Shown here: one piece after another, positions 17,871 to 26,514 of the stretch | Numbering within the stretch: position 1 is the first letter of the stretch | Layout: each line of letters opens with the position of its first letter | Origin: Roseobacter sp. GAI101 | Lineage (GTDB): Bacteria > Pseudomonadota > Alphaproteobacteria > Rhodobacterales > Rhodobacteraceae | Direction of reading: 5' to 3' | DNA length: 64,000 bases | Assembly: GCF_000156335.1 (NCBI RefSeq) | Contig: NZ_DS999214.1 | Coordinates: 210,883-274,882 of the forward strand | Notes under the pieces: model-generated | Databases searched by the model: none | What the model saw: the letters and a program-made list of their open reading frames with translations, nothing else | Told to the model about the DNA's origin: nothing | Made by a program: the position numbers and the translations under genes

Positions 17871-18497
17871 TTATTTCGCCGCGTTCGGATCAACCCGCCC
17901 GTGGATCGCGGCAGACATGAGGGCCTCGATCATGTTGCGTTCGCGGTCGATCCGCCCTTCGAGCCATGTGGCAAGAAAGAAGGCGAAAAGCGCGAGCACG
18001 AGACCGGCGGCAGTGGTGGTCAAGGCGACGTAGATACCGCCCGCGAGGGTCGTCGGGTCAACGGCACCTTCGGTAACGGCCAGCACCGAAAACGCATCGA
18101 TCATGCCGACGACGGTGCCAAGCAGGCCCAACATCGGGGCTGCCTGCACGACCATGTCCAGGGCACGCATCCGTTCGCTCATCGTGGCAAGTTCGATCAT
18201 CGCGGTTTGGCGGCTCAGTTCCTCAGCATAGCTGACGTCGGTGGGACGCGCCTGAATGCCCGAAAATACGGCCTGAAGGATGCGGGACAGAACCGATTTG
18301 CGTTTGCCCGCTTCGCTGATTGCGTCATCGACGCGGCCGTTCAGCCAGTCATCAAGGATCTTTTCCGCCTGATTGCGTTTCCCCACGCCCATCCGTGCGA
18401 ATTGGCCGGTCTTGTACAGGCCGATGCCCAAGGCAACGAGCGACAGCAAGCCAAGAAGCCCGTAGACAGTAAGGGTAGCGAGGTCAAAAATGGTCAT
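17871..18497 (-). CDS. MotA/TolQ/ExbB-family proton channel subunit
   Basis: 208 residues with an N-terminal helix (LTVYGLLGLLSLVALGIGLY), a cytoplasmic segment, and two further helices. The family signature APMLGLLGTVVGMIDAF and the threonine/alanine-rich third helix (LAGGIYVALTTTAAGLVLALFAFFL) are clear, including the ALTTTAAGL motif that lines the proton path. Length suits ExbB/TolQ rather than MotA. It heads the ExbD-ExbD-TonB-like set and follows a small secreted protein gene by 24 bp. With the two ExbD proteins it should form a proton-motive-force motor; what it drives is unknown. Confidence 0.9.
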   Translation of the reverse strand: MTIFDLATLTVYGLLGLLSLVALGIGLYKTGQFARMGVGKRNQAEKILDDWLNGRVDDAISEAGKRKSVLSRILQAVFSGIQARPTDVSYAEELSRQTAMIELATMSERMRALDMVVQAAPMLGLLGTVVGMIDAFSVLAVTEGAVDPTTLAGGIYVALTTTAAGLVLALFAFFLATWLEGRIDRERNMIEALMSAAIHGRVDPNAAK

Positions 18498-18521
18498 GAC
18501 AGTTCCTGTTTGGAGCTTGGA

Positions 18522-18953
18522 TTACAGGCCAAAGGCAATATCGGTGCGCGATGTCACGATCAACTTGGACAGACATACATCGCTCTCGTCAGAGCCACCA
18601 TCGGCGATGATGCAACTGGCCACGTCATTTACGATGATTTCGGACAAGTCTGCGCAATTTGAGGGAAGGTTGTATTGAACCACCCGCCGCTTGCCCGCGC
18701 TAAGCGATCCCAAGGGCAAGGCGAGAAGGTTGCGAAACACACCGTCTGCGCCGAAAACGGCAAGCCGCCAGGTGACTTCTTCAAAGTCCTGATCCAGACC
18801 GTTTTCACCGAAGAAAACGACCTGGCAAACACCTTCCGAAGACTGGATGGTACGGTTCAATTCCAATGATATACTGGGTTCGGCGTTCTGTGCAAAGGCC
18901 ATTGACGCCGAAAGAAAAAGTGAAGCGGCCGCGGTTGATGTGAATTTCCCCAT
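18522..18953 (-). CDS. Small secreted protein at the head of the ExbB operon (unknown)
   Basis: 143 residues from ATG 18953 (another ATG at 18965). A clear signal peptide, MGKFTSTAAASLFLSASMAFA-Q, precedes a soluble periplasmic domain with four Cys (GVCQVVF, SNCADL, SCIIAD, DVCLSK), probably two disulfides. I do not recognise the family. The 24-bp gap to the ExbB gene suggests co-transcription, so it is a likely periplasmic partner of the proton-driven complex. The AT-rich stretch 18965-19010 upstream probably carries the operon promoter. Confidence 0.7.
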   Translation of the reverse strand: MGKFTSTAAASLFLSASMAFAQNAEPSISLELNRTIQSSEGVCQVVFFGENGLDQDFEEVTWRLAVFGADGVFRNLLALPLGSLSAGKRRVVQYNLPSNCADLSEIIVNDVASCIIADGGSDESDVCLSKLIVTSRTDIAFGL

Positions 18954-19066
18954 GCACCCTCGCAAATGTATGTTTTAAATTTATCTATACATTAGCGGTA
19001 TTGGTCTTGGGCCTGTCAACTGTGAATTCAATAAAACCCCCGACGACTGCGCGACGGAGGAACCGC

Positions 19067-19564
19067 TTAGCGGTAAACGCCAACCACGTATTTAGGGGCG
19101 TTTTTCGGAACGAATTCTTCAAAATCGTTGAAGGCCTGAGGTCCGGATGCAGCAACGGTTGACGCGCTTGCTGCCTGTGGTTTGGCCTGCCGGATGAATT
19201 TCGGTGCGCTCTCCTGCTTGACGAAGCTCTTTTTCGGGGCGGCCAAGGGGGCGATCGTTTCTGCATCCACCGCTGGACCGGTAAGGGCGGCGAGCGTGGG
19301 TTGTTCAGTTTGCGAGCTCAAGTCTGGCGTCTTGAACACTGCAGGGCGTGTCGGTGCCGCAAGGACCGATGCCGACATCGAAGCATTGATGGCCGGAACA
19401 TAATTCGGAATGACAAAGCCGGAGGATCCATCGTTGATGATTTCAGGCTGCTCGAGCGATGCGGATTGTACCGATGTCGAGAAGTCATGGTAGGCAGAAA
19501 GGCCAAGGCCTGCACCGCCGGAAAAAGCGACGAGCGATAATGAGAGCGCAAATGTACTTTTCAT
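19067..19564 (-). CDS. Hypothetical secreted Ala/Pro/Ser-rich protein
   Basis: 165 residues. An N-terminal signal-like segment (MKSTFALSLSLVAFSGGAGLGLSAYHD) is followed by a low-complexity region rich in Ala, Pro, Ser and Thr, then a Lys/Pro-rich part and a short C-terminus EEFVPKNAPKYVVGVYR. No domain recognised. It sits about 110 bp upstream of the ExbB-operon head on the same strand, and diverges from the secreted gene at 19855. A GTATATAAGG-like element upstream (19585-19600, minus strand) may be its promoter. Membership of the envelope locus is by position only. Confidence 0.6.
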   Translation of the reverse strand: MKSTFALSLSLVAFSGGAGLGLSAYHDFSTSVQSASLEQPEIINDGSSGFVIPNYVPAINASMSASVLAAPTRPAVFKTPDLSSQTEQPTLAALTGPAVDAETIAPLAAPKKSFVKQESAPKFIRQAKPQAASASTVAASGPQAFNDFEEFVPKNAPKYVVGVYR

Positions 19565-19854
19565 AGAATCAGCCTACCTTGCTTTGATCCTTATATACAT
19601 AGCATGAAGTTTGACTAATTTCACCTCAACAAGCGAAAAACTGCCGCATCCTGCAGATTTTAAGCAACACTGACGCTGATTTTGTGCCGTTTCCCGCGCC
19701 GGTGACCAATTATGGTAGGTGTGAGCGGCTTAAATATAAAAGGAATTTTAGCGGTCCACCCTCTAGGATGCCTTTGTCGAAGATGAATTGCTTGCGGCAC
19801 GTCTGTCCCAGCGGGTAGAGTTTCGTCAAGCGACGTTATTTACCGGGACGTTAA

Positions 19855-20652
19855 TTGATGAGCGGGTTTCGCAAAAGCTTTTTGTTCGGACTGATCCTTG
19901 GCCCTTTGGGGGCAATCGGGGCGTCTGCGCAAGGGCTCGATATCCAGCCGATCGGGATTGAACTGGCCGAAGAGGGGGATCAACTGATCCTTGCGGCGAT
20001 GCCGGTCGCGGGGCAAGCGCCCGTTTTCAACAGCGTCCTGATTGAATCCGCGACCGTGACGCGGGCGGCCGTGCGCCAGACCGGAACCTTGCCGAAACCG
20101 TCGATCATTCTGGGGCTGATCGCGCCGGGCCAGGAAAAAACCTTCGGCGTCGAAAGGCTTTTGCCTGCAACGGTCGAGCAGATCATTTTCGCATTGGACG
20201 ATCTGGCTGCGCGCGAGGCATTGCGCGCAGACAACCCAGATCTTTTCCGCCGGCTTGTCGAAGAAGGTCATATCGATCCCGATCCCGACCAGTTGAACCG
20301 CGTGCTGCAAACCGAACTGAAGCGGATGAATTGCTATCGTGCGGGTGTCGATGGCGCGTGGGGCCGGGGGTCGCGCGGGTCAGTGGACGAATATTTCAGT
20401 CAACTTGCCTCTGTGGAATGGGATGATCCCGCGCCGACAAACAGCCTGTTCCGGTCGATCATCCTGAATGGCGACGTCGCCTGCCCAACGCCCGCTGCGG
20501 CGGCAGTGGCTCCAAGGGCCACGTCATCTGCACCGAAACGGGCCACGACCACCCGCCGCACCACCACGACAAACCGCGCACCGGCGACACCAAAGGCGGC
20601 ACCGGCCGCCAAGCCCAAGATGTCGATCGGGGCACAGGGCGTGTTCCGGTAG
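19855..20652 (+). CDS. Secreted protein with peptidoglycan-binding-like repeat
   Basis: 265 residues, signal peptide (FRKSFLFGLILGPLGAIGASA-Q). Residues about 140-190 read LQTELKRMNCYRAGVDGAWG-x-GSR followed by VDEYF. That matches the PG-binding-1-like motif (QxxLxxLGCYxGxIDGxWGxxSRxA) common in alphaproteobacterial envelope and caspase-like proteins. The tail is a Thr/Arg/Ala/Pro-rich basic linker ending KPKMSIGAQGVFR. It is transcribed away from the ExbB operon. A role in cell-wall attachment beside the OmpA-bearing TssL is plausible; the family itself is not one I can name. Confidence 0.65.
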   Translation: MMSGFRKSFLFGLILGPLGAIGASAQGLDIQPIGIELAEEGDQLILAAMPVAGQAPVFNSVLIESATVTRAAVRQTGTLPKPSIILGLIAPGQEKTFGVERLLPATVEQIIFALDDLAAREALRADNPDLFRRLVEEGHIDPDPDQLNRVLQTELKRMNCYRAGVDGAWGRGSRGSVDEYFSQLASVEWDDPAPTNSLFRSIILNGDVACPTPAAAAVAPRATSSAPKRATTTRRTTTTNRAPATPKAAPAAKPKMSIGAQGVFR

Positions 20653-21001
20653 GGGCTAACGCTTCTTTCGTTACACAGGCAAATTTGTCGTGAATCCGGA
20701 CGGACGTCGGATTGCGCCGCATAAAAAGGCAATCCAGTGATGCTTGTCATGCCAGCTTCAAGAAGTTGATCGGGACAGGATTGACATCTGGGCGGCACAA
20801 AATATGTAACCGATGTAATAAGCCTAACTTAGTAAATTGCATTGCACCGATGAACTTCATGATCAACTTGGACCGCTCCGGAATTCTGATGAAAGCCGGG
20901 CCAGATACGGTAATGAGCCGTTCATGATGTTTTGCAGCGCTGCCGTAATTAATACGCCCTTCCAGTTTGTCATCCATATCGCCTGACGGGACCTTCAAAC
21001 C
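20653..21001. promoter_or_regulatory. Intergenic region with candidate promoter for the RND operon
   Basis: TTGACA at 20781-20786, a 16-bp spacer and TATGTA at 20803-20808 form a plausible promoter pointing at the efflux genes. ATGTAA is directly repeated at 20804 and 20813, overlapping the -10, and could be a regulator site. No regulator gene is adjacent and no other gene is apparent in the 349 bp. Confidence 0.35.
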
Positions 21002-22210
21002 ATGCATTCGATTTACCCCACCCGGCGTCTGCCGTTTCTTTGCCTTATGCTTGCCTGTCTTGCCTTTCCGGCGGCGGCCCAACAGCAAGGGCGTCCACCG
21101 CCAGCCGTCACTGTGGCGACGCTCCAGCCTCAGGACGTGACCCTGACGACAACCCTGCCGGGCCGGGTCGTGGCATCCGCCATGGCAGAGGTGCGCCCGC
21201 AGGTTGCGGGCATCGTCATCGAACGGTTGTTTCAGGAGGGCGGGTCCGTAAAGGCGGGCGATGTGCTTTATAAGATCGACCCGGCCAGCTACGAGGCCGC
21301 TGTGGCACAGGCAGATGCGGCGGTGGCGCAAGCGCAGGCGCAGCTGGACGCCGCCCAGAAAGAGGAAGCGCGGCAGCAGGAGCTTGCCTCGCGGAATGTT
21401 GCCAGCACGGCATCGCTTGATACTGCCATTGCAGGACGGGACGCGGCACTGGCCAGTCTTCAGGCCGCGCAGGCGCAGCGAAACGCCGCCCAGATCGAAC
21501 TGGACCGAACCGAAATCACGGCGCGTCTGTCGGGTGAGATTGGTCGTTCCTTGGCCAGTCAGGGTGCTTTGGTGACCGCAAGCCAGGCCAGCCCGATGGC
21601 GGTGATCCGCAACATCGACACCGTTTACGTGGACGTGACGCAATCGGCCGCCGAAATCATTGAGTGGCGGCGCGGCAACATGGGCGAACGGATTGGCGAC
21701 ACCATGCAGCGGGTCACTTTGACGCTTGCCGACGGCAGCCTCTACGACCAGACCGGCACCCTTACTGCGGCAGAACCCGACGTGAACGAACAGACCGGCG
21801 TCGTGGTGCTGCGGATGTCGTTCGACAATCCCGGCAAGCTGCTGCTTCCCGGAATGTACGTGCAGGTCGAAATGCCGACCCGCACCGCGCAGGATGTGTT
21901 TGTCATTCCTCAGGAAGCGGTAAGCCGGAACCGGCGTGGACAGCCCATCGCGATGGTCGTGGGCGCGGAAAACGTGGTCGAGGCGCGGCCGCTGACAGTC
22001 CTGCAGGATATGGGCAGCGACTGGGTGGTCAGCGAAGGGCTGAACCCCGGCGACCGGATCGTGACCGTGGGCCTGCAAAAGGCCAGCCCCGGCGCGACGG
22101 TAACGCCCGAAGAACAGGTTGCCGCAACAACGACTGACGGAAATGCCGCAGTCGCCGATGCGTCGGCAGAACCTGCGGCGACAGAGCCGTCCGACACAAA
22201 AACCGAATAA
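21002..22210 (+). CDS. RND efflux periplasmic adaptor (AcrA/MexA family)
   Basis: 402 residues with a signal peptide (LPFLCLMLACLAFPAAA-Q). A barrel-sandwich (lipoyl-like) half GRVVASAMAEVRPQVAGIV is followed by an Ala/Gln-rich coiled-coil hairpin (about 95-165), a beta-barrel and a membrane-proximal domain ending in an acidic low-complexity tail. No lipobox Cys follows the signal peptide, unlike many AcrA. It is 18 bp upstream of the RND pump, forming a two-gene operon; the outer-membrane channel must be supplied from elsewhere. It links pump and channel and is needed for export of hydrophobic toxicants. Confidence 0.92.
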   Translation: MHSIYPTRRLPFLCLMLACLAFPAAAQQQGRPPPAVTVATLQPQDVTLTTTLPGRVVASAMAEVRPQVAGIVIERLFQEGGSVKAGDVLYKIDPASYEAAVAQADAAVAQAQAQLDAAQKEEARQQELASRNVASTASLDTAIAGRDAALASLQAAQAQRNAAQIELDRTEITARLSGEIGRSLASQGALVTASQASPMAVIRNIDTVYVDVTQSAAEIIEWRRGNMGERIGDTMQRVTLTLADGSLYDQTGTLTAAEPDVNEQTGVVVLRMSFDNPGKLLLPGMYVQVEMPTRTAQDVFVIPQEAVSRNRRGQPIAMVVGAENVVEARPLTVLQDMGSDWVVSEGLNPGDRIVTVGLQKASPGATVTPEEQVAATTTDGNAAVADASAEPAATEPSDTKTE

Positions 22211-22228
22211 TTCAGAACCGGAATATCC

Positions 22229-25200
22229 ATGGCCCGCTTTTTCATCGACCGCCCGATTTTTGCCTGGGTCATCGCGATCTTCATCATGGGCGTCGGGGTG
22301 CTTTCCATCCTGTCGCTTCCCGTCGCGCAATACCCGCAGATCGCGCCGCCGACCGTTTCGGTCAGCGCCGTCTATCCTGGGGCCTCAGCCGATACGGTTG
22401 CAAATACCGTCACGCAGGTGATCGAACAGCAGATGACGGGGCTGGACGGGTTGCGCTATATCTCGTCCAGTTCGACGTCGTCGGGCAGCGCCAGCGTGAC
22501 CCTGACATTCGAGACCGGGACCGACCCCGACATTGCCCAAGTGCAGGTGCAGAACAAGTTGGCGCAGGCGACCGCTTTGCTGCCCGAAACCGTGCAGCGG
22601 CAGGGCGTAACGGTTCAAAAATCGTCTGCCGGCTTCTTGATGGTGATCTCGCTTATCTCCGAGGATGGTAAGCTGGATGCAACCGACCTTGGCGATTACC
22701 TGTCCACCAACCTTGTTAATGAACTCAGCCGGGTCGAAGGTGTCGGCAGCGTGCGGGTCTTTGGTGCGCAATACGCCATGCGCATCTGGCTGGACCCGGC
22801 CAAGCTGGCGGCGTTCGAACTGACCCCGTCGGATGTGGTTGCGGCCGTATCCGCAGAGAACGCGCAGATATCGGCCGGGGCCTTCGGGTCGCGCCCCTCG
22901 GTCGAGGGTCAGCAGCTTTCGGCGACGATCACGGCGCAATCCTTGCTGCGCACACCCGAGGACTTCCGCCAGATCGTTCTGCGCGCTGAAACCGACGGCG
23001 GGCTGGTGCTGGTCAATGATGTGGCCCGGGTCGAGATTGGCGCGGAAAGCTATGCCACCGTATCGCGTTTCAACCGCAACCCGTCGACGGGTATGGCGAT
23101 CAGTCTGGCACCCGGTGCCAACGCGCTGGATACCGCAAGTGCGGTAGAGAGCCGGATGGAGGAACTGGCACAGTTCTTCCCCGAAGGCGTGACCTATGTC
23201 GTGCCATTCGACACGACGCCCTTTGTCACGATCTCGATCGAAGAGGTGATCAAGACCCTGATCGAGGCGATCATTCTTGTATTCCTTGTGATGTATTTGT
23301 TCCTCCAGAACTTCCGCGCAACCTTGATCCCGACACTGGCGGTCCCCGTCGTGTTGCTGGGCACCTTCGGCGTGATGGCCGTATTGGGGTTTTCGATCAA
23401 TACGCTGACGATGCTGGCGATGGTGCTGGCGATCGGCCTGCTTGTGGATGATGCGATTGTCGTTGTCGAAAACGTCGAGCGGATCATGGAGCAGGAGGGC
23501 CTTGGCCCGGTCGAGGCGACGCGCAAGTCGATGGACCAGATCACCGGCGCGCTGGTGGGTATTGCCGTCGTGCTGTCCGCCGTGTTTGTTCCGGTCGCGT
23601 TCTTTCCCGGCTCTACGGGTGTGATCTACAAGCAGTTTGCGGTTACGATCATCTCGGCGATGACGCTGTCGGTGGTGGTGGCGCTGACGCTGACCCCCGC
23701 GCTCTGCGCGACAATGCTCAAGGCGAAGAAACACGAGCAAAAGCGCGGGCCGTTCAAGTGGTTCAACACCGGGTTTGACAAGCTGCGCGGCGGTTATGCC
23801 GGCCTTGTCGGCGGGATCGTGCGGCATCCGTTCATCAGCGGTATCTTCTATCTGGCAATCATCGCCGCGATGGGCGCGCTGTTCCTGCGCACACCACAAG
23901 GCTTCCTGCCGGACGAGGATCAGGGCATTCTCTTTACGCTGGTTCAGACCCCGACGGGGGCCACCGCCGAACGTACGCTGGATGTGATCAAGCAGGTCGA
24001 GGATTACTATCTGGATCAGGAAGGCGACATGGTCCAATCGGTCTTTGGCGTTGTCGGCTTCAGCTTTGCGGGGCAGGGGCAGAACCTTGGTCTGGTCTTT
24101 GTCCGTCTCAAGGATTGGGAAGAACGCACCACCCCGAACCTCAGCGCGAAGGCGCTGGCGGGGCGGGCATTCGGGGCCTTCAGCCAGATCAAGGATGCGC
24201 AGGTGTTCCCGGTCGTGCCGCCGTCTGTCATCGAACTGGGCAACGTGTCCGGATTTGATTTCTACCTTCAGGCGCGGGGCGGGCAGACCCACGAACAGCT
24301 TCTGGATGCGCGCAACCAACTGCTTGGCGCTGCGGCCCAAAGTCCGCTGATCGCCTCGCTTCGCCCAAGTGGGCTGGAAGATGCTGCACAATTCAAACTT
24401 GATATCGACTGGCGGCGCGCCGGTGCGATGGGGGTGACGGCCACCGATGTCGGCAACCTGCTGACCATCGCCTGGGCAGGCCGCTACGTGAATGACTTCA
24501 TCGACGAGGGCCGGATCAAGCGCGTCTACGTTCAGGGAGAGGCCGACGCCCGCGCGTTGCCGTCAGACCTGCAAAAGTGGCGCGTGCGCAATGCAAGCGG
24601 TGGCATGGTGCCGTTCTCGAATTTCACCGAGGCGAACTGGACCTTCGGACCCCAAGGCGTGAACCGCTACAACGGTGTCCCGGCGATGCAGATGCAGGGT
24701 TCCTCTGCACCAGGGACGAGCACCGGCGAGGGGCTTGCCGAAATGGTACGGCTTGCCAAAGAGCTGCCGCCGGGCTTTGTGATCGCGCCCACGGGGTTGT
24801 CGCTTGAGGAACAGGAATCCGGCAATCAGGCCCCGTTGCTCTATGCGCTGTCTTTGGCCGCCATCTTCCTGTCCCTTGCGGCGCTGTACGAAAGCTGGTC
24901 GATCCCCTTTGCGGTCATGCTTGCCATGCCGATCGGTGTTCTGGGGGCGTTGACCGGGGCCTATCTGGGCGGGTTTGAAAATGGCGTCTTCTTTCAGGTC
25001 GGCCTGCTGACGGTGATCGGCCTGACCGGCAAGAACGCGATCCTGATCGTGGAATTTGCACGTGACCGGCATGCAGAGGGCGAGAGCATGGTCAATGCGG
25101 CCCTTGATGCCGCACGTCAGCGGTTCCGACCGATCATCATGACCTCGATGGCATTCTCGCTGGGGGTCTTGCCGCTGCTGCTGAGCAGTGGTGCAGGGTC

Positions 25201-25360
25201 GGGCGGTCGGACGGCCATCGGCAGCGGCGTGCTGTCGGGCACCATCGCGGCGACCGTGCTTGGCGTGTTGTTCGTGCCGTTCTTCTTTGTGATGATCGCC
25301 CGTCTGACCGGCGGCAAAGCCTCGCAGAAGGGTGACGTTTCGGCGAGCGAGAAGGCTTAG
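22229..25360 (+). CDS. RND multidrug efflux pump (AcrB/MexB, HAE-1 family)
   Basis: 1043 residues, the normal size. N-terminal MARFFIDRPIFAWVIAIFIM is family-typical. The fourth helix carries GLLVDDAIVVVENVER with the paired Asp residues for proton translocation, and Gly/Pro-rich motifs (GQGQNLGLVFV; SLAALYESWSIPFAVMLAMPIGV) are intact. Two large periplasmic loops and 12 helices are expected. Together with the adaptor upstream it forms a proton-driven tripartite exporter. Substrate cannot be inferred. It converges on the ABC operon at 25465. Confidence 0.95.
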   Translation: MARFFIDRPIFAWVIAIFIMGVGVLSILSLPVAQYPQIAPPTVSVSAVYPGASADTVANTVTQVIEQQMTGLDGLRYISSSSTSSGSASVTLTFETGTDPDIAQVQVQNKLAQATALLPETVQRQGVTVQKSSAGFLMVISLISEDGKLDATDLGDYLSTNLVNELSRVEGVGSVRVFGAQYAMRIWLDPAKLAAFELTPSDVVAAVSAENAQISAGAFGSRPSVEGQQLSATITAQSLLRTPEDFRQIVLRAETDGGLVLVNDVARVEIGAESYATVSRFNRNPSTGMAISLAPGANALDTASAVESRMEELAQFFPEGVTYVVPFDTTPFVTISIEEVIKTLIEAIILVFLVMYLFLQNFRATLIPTLAVPVVLLGTFGVMAVLGFSINTLTMLAMVLAIGLLVDDAIVVVENVERIMEQEGLGPVEATRKSMDQITGALVGIAVVLSAVFVPVAFFPGSTGVIYKQFAVTIISAMTLSVVVALTLTPALCATMLKAKKHEQKRGPFKWFNTGFDKLRGGYAGLVGGIVRHPFISGIFYLAIIAAMGALFLRTPQGFLPDEDQGILFTLVQTPTGATAERTLDVIKQVEDYYLDQEGDMVQSVFGVVGFSFAGQGQNLGLVFVRLKDWEERTTPNLSAKALAGRAFGAFSQIKDAQVFPVVPPSVIELGNVSGFDFYLQARGGQTHEQLLDARNQLLGAAAQSPLIASLRPSGLEDAAQFKLDIDWRRAGAMGVTATDVGNLLTIAWAGRYVNDFIDEGRIKRVYVQGEADARALPSDLQKWRVRNASGGMVPFSNFTEANWTFGPQGVNRYNGVPAMQMQGSSAPGTSTGEGLAEMVRLAKELPPGFVIAPTGLSLEEQESGNQAPLLYALSLAAIFLSLAALYESWSIPFAVMLAMPIGVLGALTGAYLGGFENGVFFQVGLLTVIGLTGKNAILIVEFARDRHAEGESMVNAALDAARQRFRPIIMTSMAFSLGVLPLLLSSGAGSGGRTAIGSGVLSGTIAATVLGVLFVPFFFVMIARLTGGKASQKGDVSASEKA

Positions 25361-25371
25361 ACGCTTTCGAA

Positions 25372-25416
25372 GGCGGAGAAACCGGATAGCAGTTTATAGC
25401 GTGTCCATTCTCCGCC
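25372..25416. terminator. Inverted repeat between convergent pump and ABC genes
   Basis: GGCGGAGAA (25372-25380) and TTCTCCGCC (25408-25416) form a 9-bp perfect stem with a 27-base loop, in the 104-bp gap between two converging genes. It may be a shared terminator, but there is no T-run. Confidence 0.35.
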
Positions 25417-25464
25417 GCTAGGCGACCAAGTTTGCCCGCAGATCTTGCGCGATACGGTTGAAAA

Positions 25465-26514
25465 TCACTGTCCCGGAATGACGATCGTGTGGACTGCTTT
25501 CCAACTGAGCCAGACTTTTTGCCCCAAGGCCACCTCGGGAATGTCCAGATCGCGACCGATCACCTTGTAGGTGTTGCCGTCACCTTCTGCGATACATGTG
25601 GACATGGCACCCGCAAACATCCGTTGAACAAGTGTCGCGTTTACCTTCGATATTCCGTCCTGAATAGGCTCGAACGTTGAAATGCTGATGCTTTCAGGGC
25701 GCACTGCAAGGGCGCTGGCGGTATCGGACCCCGGCGGGACAAGGATGCCGCCGGCCTGCGGACGTTCCAGACGCTGCCCTTGGCCACGGCCTGCGATGAT
25801 ATTGGCGTCGCCCAAAAACTCTGCGGTGAACACGTCTACCGGATTATTGTAGACGTCGCGCGGCGGTCCGGACTGGATCATCCGACCCTCGCGCAAGATC
25901 CCGATCTTGTCTGACAACGTCAGCGCCTCTTCCTGATCATGCGTGACGAAGATTGTCGTGATCCCGATCTCGCGCTGGATGCGCTTGAGTTCGATCTGCA
26001 TGTCGACCCGCAAGGATTTGTCCAGCGCAGACAGGGGTTCATCCAGAAGCAGCACACGCGGACGGGTGACGATCGCACGGGCCAAAGCCACCCGTTGCCG
26101 TTGCCCGCCGGACAGCTGATGTGGTTTGCGATCCCCCAGATGGCCCAGCTGAACCAGATCAAGCGCCTCGCCGATGCGCCGCCGCTCTTCGCTGGCACCG
26201 ACTTTGCGGACCCGCAGGCCAAACCCGACATTGTCGGCAACGGTCATATTCGGAAACAGCGCGTAGTTTTGAAACATCAAGCCAATTTCGCGCTTTTCGA
26301 CAGGAATATCGTCGACAACCTGCTGGCCGATGCGGATGGTGCCGCCATCCGTGAACAAAAAGCCCGCAATCGTTCTGAGCAGGGTTGTCTTGCAGCTTCC
26401 CGAAGGGCCGAGCAGCGCAAAGAACCCGCCATCTGGAAACTCCATGGACACATCGGACAAGGCCGTGAATTTGCCGAAGCGCTTTGTGACGTTATGAACG
26501 GAAACTTCAGCCAT
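25465..26514 (-). CDS. Spermidine/putrescine-type ABC transporter ATPase with altered Walker A
   Basis: 349 residues, PotA/FbpC-like: ABC domain, signature LSGGQRQR, Walker B RVLLLDEPLSALD, H-loop FVTHDQEEALTLSD, and a TOBE-type C-terminus. The Walker A reads GPSGSCKTT: residue 41, the Gly just before the catalytic Lys, is Cys (codon TGC, one base from GGC). That glycine is invariant in the family, so ATP binding is likely impaired. The gene overlaps the permease gene by one base and ends the GntR/ADP-ribosylglycohydrolase operon, whose kinase and binding-protein genes are already broken. It is counted as a CDS, but it may be a dying gene. Confidence 0.85.
   Translation of the reverse strand: MAEVSVHNVTKRFGKFTALSDVSMEFPDGGFFALLGPSGSCKTTLLRTIAGFLFTDGGTIRIGQQVVDDIPVEKREIGLMFQNYALFPNMTVADNVGFGLRVRKVGASEERRRIGEALDLVQLGHLGDRKPHQLSGGQRQRVALARAIVTRPRVLLLDEPLSALDKSLRVDMQIELKRIQREIGITTIFVTHDQEEALTLSDKIGILREGRMIQSGPPRDVYNNPVDVFTAEFLGDANIIAGRGQGQRLERPQAGGILVPPGSDTASALAVRPESISISTFEPIQDGISKVNATLVQRMFAGAMSTCIAEGDGNTYKVIGRDLDIPEVALGQKVWLSWKAVHTIVIPGQ

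Noticed and set aside
22385-24391. Long minus-strand open frame inside the RND pump gene
   Set aside because: Composition is His/Arg/Gln-rich as expected for antisense of a GC-rich gene; the plus-strand pump is full length with all motifs.
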